A DNA stretch of 64,000 nucleotides from Myotis daubentonii (lineage: Eukaryota > Chordata > Mammalia > Chiroptera > Vespertilionidae): assembly GCF_963259705.1 (NCBI RefSeq), contig NC_081846.1:61743722-61807721 (forward strand), read 5' to 3'. Position 1 is the stretch's first letter, and each line of letters opens with the position of its first letter. Below, piece by piece: positions 58,300-64,000 of the stretch. The notes beneath the pieces are model-generated. The model saw nothing but the letters and a program-made list of their open reading frames with translations, made no database searches and was not told the DNA's origin. The position numbers and the translations under genes were made by a program.

Positions 58300-59916
58300 G
58301 TAGCATTTGATTTTCATAATACAGTTAATGCTCATTCTTAATAACTTTAAATACAAGCATTAATTTGTTTCCTCCTTGGGAATAAGTCTCTTTGGCTGTT
58401 TCCAGCACAAAATAATAGTCCAATCCCTACAAAGGTTACTTCTTGGCTTCAAAGTTAGAGATGTTTATGCTGTTAAATTTGAACTTTGATCTAAATAATG
58501 AGAATTTGTTCATGCCAGCAATTAACTATCACTACTATTTTTTTTAACTATCACTACTATTGATTGCAATTAAGTAAAACCCTTAACTTCTTTTAAAATG
58601 TTGGCCCTTGATCTCTGACTCTATTTAAAAGTACTATAAGGTAGATAAACTTAATGACTTATTTCACGGTTTTTCATATCACTGTTACTAAATATTGACT
58701 CTTAATAACAAAACTAATTAGCTTTCTACACTGTGCTTTTTGCTAGACCCATCACTTAGATTAACATTTTTCTAATAACTTTATTTCCAGACTAAAAATT
58801 AGTATTTTACCCTAGGCAGGACCTATTATAATTATTGATTATTACTGTTTTCTGTTTTGTTTGTAGCATACTGAGTAACTATAAACCTGCAGCTAAATCT
58901 CTGTACCACTAGATGGGGCTTGTGCATAGGCAATGTGAAATGTGGCAGTCTAAAGTGGAGAAGGCTGGTCAAATGAAGAAAACAATGAAGGAGAGAACAA
59001 AAACAATGAGATGTTAAGAACAGATTTTGATTGGATTTGGCAAAATTGCACAGACAAAACTACCATGTAGCAAAATCTCACAGCGAGTGCCTATGATTGT
59101 TAATAAAACGATGCTGTTTCAGTTAATGAAATTCCTCCTGCTGGTTCATTTCATAATGCAGAGGAAGTGGGTTAGCTGTTATGTACTTGTTAGGAAAAAC
59201 AAAGCTTCGAGAGCCTATCTATCTATACCTAACTTTCTCCTCAATCAGGAATTAAGTTAAAGTTCTGGTACTGCCACCAGCCTGGCCTAGAAGAACTCCA
59301 GGATTCTTTCAAGTTCTGGGCTCCATATGAGTACAGTAAATGTATGGGTAGAGCACATACTTATATGCATTAACCCCTAAAAACTATAATTAAAACAGAT
59401 CATCACAATGTGAAATATTGGTTACGTGCACACTGTTATATTTGCCTGCATGGAAATCACTGAAAAAATTCAATGAATGATGGGGGAAACTACTGAGAAG
59501 TGAACCGGAGATGATGATAAGTAGTGTAGAAGAGCATGATAATGAATTATATAGTAGTGAGAAATGAGGAATACCCATATGGATACTATAAGGAATCTAA
59601 AGTACTGCCTCTGCTTCTTCTTTATCATTGCAACAGATTTTCAGAAACTGAGAAAATAATTTAAAAGTATAAATGACCCAAAACACAAAACGATTGCTTC
59701 TTAATAAGGAATTTTGTATGTGTAACACTGCTGTATACTTTTTAACTGAGCAAAGTTTCCAAAGTAAGTCAACATAACAACCATCTATCTTTAAAAATAT
59801 GCCTTTTGAAATCAATTAAGTATCTGTCTGAAAATACATCATGCAAAAGTTCTTTAACTATCTTGTATTTATTAAAGGTCTTCTGCTTATGTAAAACTGT
59901 AAGTTTCTAAGCTCTA
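58300..59916. other. unassigned stretch with a short tandem duplication
   Basis: TAACTATCACTACTATT occurs twice within 58524-58562. Otherwise no gene or recognised repeat; ORFs are short and uninformative. Confidence 0.4.
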
Positions 59917-60310
59917 TGTTATGGACTGACTATATTTGTGTCTGTCCCCCATCTCCACTCCCCCCAGCTCATGTCAACACAACAGGATACCTCCCAATGT
60001 GATGGTAATAGGAGGTGGGGTCTTTGGGAGTAGATGAGGTCTTAAGAGTGGAGCCCTCATGAATGGAAGTAGTGCCCTTATAAGAATCGTAACAGAGCCT
60101 AGCTTACTTCCTCTTTCAGCTCTCTGCCTGTGAGGACACAACAGCAAGGAGGCCACCTGCAACTTTGAAGATGGTCCTCACCAGAACCTGACCGTGCTGG
60201 CACCCTGATCCTGGACTTGTGGTCTCCAGAATTTTGAGAAATAAATTTTTCCTGTTTATTAGCCACTCAGTTTATGATACTTTGTTATAGCAGCCTGAAC
60301 TAAGGTAATA
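59917..60310 (+). repeat. MaLR solo LTR (MLT1A/MST type)
   Basis: TGTTATGGACTGACTATATT, CCAATGTGATGGTAATAGG, GGTGGGGTCTTTGGGAG, TGCCCTTATAAGAATCG, GAGAAATAAATTTTTCC with AATAAA, and TATAGCAGCCTGAACTAAG cover a complete LTR from TG to the 3' end. Confidence 0.85.
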
Positions 60311-61091
60311 TCTAACAAATACAGAAGAAAAAGTATGAAAAATTTAAAAATGCAAAAAGGGTTTTATTTCTATTCTCAACTCCTCTAATGAATTATTGAC
60401 CCAAATTGCTAATTTCATTAAATGTGTCACCTAATATTTTCTAAGTAACAATAAAGGTCTTTTTTTTTTTTCCCTTCCCTGAGTTTATGTTCCTAAAGAA
60501 ACACAACGACTTGACAGCCATAATAAACAGTCTTAGCAATTTTTTTCCTACTTCTTCAATTAGTTTGTATTTTCAAAAAGAAAAGCCCATATGTTTAAAT
60601 CTGCAAAGGAGAGCAAAAGATTGCTTTTTAAACAAACTAATTAGACAGAATTATTTTACTATCTTTATGTTTGATACTGATGAAGCTAGGAAGAAGGAAT
60701 ATTTTTAATCCTAATTTTTACTTTATGATGTGCTAATTATCTTACCTTTTTTAAGTTTCTAACCAGTTAAGAAGATCCCCATTTAATAAATTATCTTATA
60801 ATCTAGCTACCATTTATATTAGATTTCCCTTAAAATTATGTTGATCCCAATTTCATTTCTTTTTTTAGTTATCATATATGGCTTCAATCTGTTCATTAAA
60901 ATTTGTTAGCCACCTGAACAGAAACATTTCTTGCCTGAAAAACAAAACAAAACAAAACTTATGTCAAAGGTATCACTGTCATCATTTTTGGGACTAGGAG
61001 AATCAGTGATGATGGGTTTTCTTACAGAGATGGGAGGTTGCATATCTCGCTATTCTCTCTAAAGTAGATTCTTTATGTGGGTTGTTAAGTG
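60311..61091. other. unassigned stretch
   Basis: No gene is recognised. Simple (AAAAC)n at about 60938-60958. Confidence 0.4.
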
Positions 61092-61097
61092 GTATGC

Positions 61098-61858
61098 TGC
61101 CGGGAGCCGGTCCATGCTTGCTGTTTCAAGGGACCTGGCATATATGGCATACTGTTCTTAATATGTTTGCTCACCTTCTTGGCACTATGTGTTTTAACCA
61201 AGGTCTCTGAGAAAGGTTGTTTTCCCCAGGTAGGGATTTTCCCCTGAAGTTAGGGAGGGAATAAAACCCCTCAACTAAGTGCCAGGCGGGTAATTAATCC
61301 CTTTAACTACGAACAATCATGCTTAAACTACATAATCTTTTCTCCCTGGAATGGAGATAAGAAACGCCCTAACCTTTGTAATAGAGATTGATAGGATTGA
61401 ATCAACTGGTATAAATACAGTTGTAACAAGACAGAAACACTCAGAACTTAGAACAGAATCAAGAAGACAGAATCTACACGGAGCCTAGAGACAGAAGAAC
61501 TTTGCTGGAGAGAGCATGCCGGAGGATCCTGGAGAGGGACTGGCCTCGGAGCCTAGAGACAGAGCCTAGCGGGAGAACATGGCAAGGGATCCTGGACTGA
61601 ACCTGACTACAGAGATTGGCAGGAGAACCTGACTGGAACCTGGACACTGAACCTGACTGGAGTACCTGGACAGAACCTCTCTGGAGAGCCTAAGCAGAAC
61701 TTCTCTGGAGATCCAGACCAGAACTTGGCTGGAGATCCTGGCTAGAGATCCTGGCTAGGCTGCTGATCAACTGAACGCTGTCTCCGTGGCCTTCCTTCTT
61801 CGCCGACTCCGTCCACACCTTTGGGGACTCCTGGACCCGCTGGGGCTGGACCCCAGCA
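61098..61858 (+). repeat. solo LTR of a betaretrovirus-like (ERV2/ERVK) element
   Basis: It begins TGCCGGGAGCC and ends CCCCAGCA. GTATGC flanks both sides exactly (61092-61097, 61859-61864), a 6-bp duplication as in ERVK-type insertions. TATAAATACAG near 61412 is a good TATA box. The region from 61470 to 61760 is built of short imperfect repeats around GAACCTGACTGGA and GGAGCCTAGAGACAGA. No viral genes are present, consistent with LTR-LTR recombination. Confidence 0.85.
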
Positions 61859-61864
61859 GTATGC

Positions 61865-62958
61865 CTAGTATGCCACCTAATCAATAGATCTGAGTCTTAA
61901 TATTTAAACATTTTCTATCAATTTTTTACTACCAGTGAGGGGATAAGGTCAAACTCTGGTCATTTACTTAGGTACTAGTTTGTGCTGAGAACATTGCTCA
62001 GGTCACAGCTTTCAAAAAGGAACTGTTAATTTGAGCTGTAGCAGAAAAATATATGTAAATGGAACATTGTGTAGTGGGTGAGCACTTGAACAGCAGCAGG
62101 GGACTTGGACTCTTGTTGTTCGGTCACTAATAAGCCATGTTATTGTGGGCAAGTCCCTTTTCTCATCTGTAAAAGGAAGGAGCTGTAGTCCTAAAGTTCT
62201 TTGCATTGTGTTATCTCCCCACAAAAAACATAAGATCTACCAAAGTAGCACTGTCTGCCTTGTCTGCCTAGGACTGAGTCCGAGAACAGTTCCTGGTACC
62301 TTGCTCATGCTCAGGAAATACTCATTGATACTGAAAAATCTATGCTACACATTGGTCATTAAAAAAGTTTTTTTTTTTCCAGGTACTAGTATAGTCTTCG
62401 CTATTTTTTAAAGATCTTTCACACAACAGGCACTCAACTCTCACTGTTTTGATTTTCAGAGGAAAGCACACCTTGTTAATATAGAAATGCAGGCATGGAG
62501 AAGCTTCCTGGAGTGGGAAAAGTGTTGTCTATGTATTGGAAAACCTGGTCCACTTACTACTGTGTGATTTGGGGCAAGCCATTCCATTTCTCCCTACCTG
62601 CAAGGTCAGAGGGCTGAACTGGATCCTTAGGATCCTTCTGGCAGCACAGCTCTGATTCTGGTCCTGTTCTGTTACATATAACAAATGGGTATTAAGGACA
62701 GATGAGTCCATGGGGAAGGATGTGAGGCTGCAGAGGCATTGGTTCATTAGAAACATCAAGACAGGCAGACTCTCTTTTTATGTGCACCATCTAAAATCCT
62801 TTATGAGCATCAACTGTGGTGACTCTTTCTTTGCTGTTACTGGTTCAACAAAGCAGGTCACTGGCCTCAACCACATCCCATACTCACTGTCCTGGGGTGC
62901 AGACACCATGAGAGAAAGCCTGCCAGCTTGCAAGTCCATGAAATGTTCGCTTTATTTA
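61865..62958. other. MIR-rich stretch
   Basis: MIR copies on the plus strand at about 62068-62200 (GTGGGCAAGTCCCTTTTCTC, ATCTGTAAAAGG) and 62500-62660 (GTGATTTGGGGCAAGCC). The 89-codon ORF at 62710-62979 has no recognised domain and runs into a SINE. Confidence 0.55.
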
Positions 62959-62973
62959 AAATGTGCAACTGTG

Positions 62974-63194
62974 CCCTAGTCGGTTTGGCTCAATGGATAG
63001 AGCATTGGCCTGCGGACTAAAGAGGCCTGGGTTCAATTCAGTTCAAGAGCACGTATCTTGGTTACAGGTTCAATCCCTGTCGGGGCACGTGCAGGAGGCA
63101 ACCAATTGATGCGTCGCTCTCGCACCAATCTTTTTCTGTTTCTCATCCTCCCTTCCACACTTTCTAAAAAGAAATAAAATAAAAAAATAAAAAT
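62974..63194 (+). mobile_element. Ves SINE, diverged
   Basis: CCCTAGTCGGTTTGGCTCAA head, GGTTCAATTCAGTTC B box, CAACCAATTGATGCGTC and an A-rich tail. AAATGTGCAACTGTG (62959-62973) and AAATGTGCAATTGTG (63195-63209) flank it with one mismatch. Confidence 0.93.
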
Positions 63195-63713
63195 AAATGT
63201 GCAATTGTGGGGATCCTGAGGATTCTGCTATGACTTTTTTTTTTATCATCACAAATGCTAGGTCACTCTATGTAGGAGCCTTTTTTAAAAAGTGACTAGA
63301 AAAACATTCCAATAGTGATTCTATCATATTAGCATGACCCTAATTTATTCAGACCAAGGTCTTTCGGTCCCATTAGTAAGAGCCAATTTGTTCCAGCATT
63401 GCTATGGAAGGGAAACTTTCAGTTTGAGGAATGAAGAGAGAGACACATGGTCAGGTAGGGTGGCCAGCAAGACTGTAATTATGCTTGAAAAGGCAGTCTT
63501 CTCAAGAAGGGTCCAGAGGGATGGAGAGGACCAGGAAGCAGAGAAGGAAGGATGAGCGTGTTGGCTCTATGGGCTCTCCAGTGGCCCAGCAGGGCTACAT
63601 TGGGGTGGTCTTCTGGGTTTTTACTTCCTGTGGACTTCATAATTCTGCATTTTGCAGGGGGCATGGTTTAGCCTGTGGGGTGGAATACTCTTGTGTAGGA
63701 TTAACAGTCTGTA

Positions 63714-64000
63714 TCCATATACATAAAAGCCTAAGCGACTGCCCAACCATTCAATGGGTACCTATGACGCACAATGACCACCGGTGGCAGAATATCAACA
63801 CAGGAGCTGCCGAGCTGTGGTGACTTGGCAACTGTGGTTCTCGGGTGACGCACCCGGAGTCAGAGAGGAGGGAGCCCGATTCTGGGGTGCGTCATCCGAG
63901 AACCGCCCTCTCTCAATCCGGGACCCCTCGGGGAGCTGGTTCTGGCCCGATTCCCGCAGGCCAGGCTGAGGGACCCCACCAGTGCACCAATCTGTGCACC
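63714..64000 (+). mobile_element. Helitron, 3' end beyond the window
   Basis: 5' TCCATATACATAAAAGCC after A, then TAAGCGACTGCCC, the ACCACCGGTGG core, and AGGCTGAGGGACCCCACC near the end. A 20-bp inverted repeat (63836-63855 with 63885-63904, one mismatch) lies inside. The final CTAG terminus is not reached. Confidence 0.85.

Overview
The window is mammalian nuclear DNA, almost certainly from a vespertilionid bat. The evidence is in its repeats: several tRNA-derived Ves SINEs (internal motif GGTTCGATTCCGG and a pyrimidine-rich 3' end), many Helitrons of the HeliBat type (5' TCTATATAATAAAAGCC-like, 3' GGCCTCTAG, inserted at A|T), hAT fold-back MITEs, and young LINE-1 and HAL1 copies. The genome is AT-rich and the elements are nested. 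No complete protein-coding gene is visible, and nearly all long ORFs are shadows inside transposons. The best host-gene candidate is a minus-strand 3'-terminal exon at about 46,212 down to 44,505; I could not name it.

Region by region. 1-4,400: mostly unassigned sequence with one young Ves SINE, a GGGGA tract and an old SINE. 4,485-6,401: a HAL1 (half-LINE) with an 18-bp target-site duplication and an ORF1 broken by one in-frame stop. 7.6-8.8 kb: a 5'-truncated antisense LINE-1. 9,082-10,893: the most unusual object, a composite retroposon inside one 17-bp target-site duplication. In order it holds an L1 5'UTR, intron-less GOSR2 mRNA (5' half), nine 20-bp GC-rich tandem units, an L1 3' end, and about 310 bp that look like a 3' transduction. 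11-24 kb: old L1, L2, MLT1 and other LTR remnants with nested MITEs and SINEs. 22,253-24,403: a Helitron carrying about 1.3 kb of foreign GC-rich sequence.

25-27 kb: three head-to-tail Helitrons and a hAT fold-back MITE inside an L1 3'UTR. 27-46 kb: scattered SINEs, MIR, L2, MLT1 LTRs, a hAT MITE with a perfect 8-bp duplication and a Tigger remnant. 46.8-48.1 kb: two abutting minus-strand Helitrons, one with GC-rich palindromic repeats. 49.4-54.8 kb: two old L1 segments in opposite orientation, the second interrupted by four consecutive Helitrons and then a fifth. 57.4-58.3 kb: a young L1 3' end. 59.9-61.9 kb: an MLT1-type LTR and a 761-bp solo LTR with a 6-bp duplication. The window ends inside another Helitron.

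There is no operon or pathway here. What links the parts is transposition: L1-type machinery probably mobilised the HAL1, the SINEs and the GOSR2 composite in trans, while rolling-circle Helitrons stacked head to tail and carried captured sequence. All family names come from recognised motifs and have not been checked against a repeat library.
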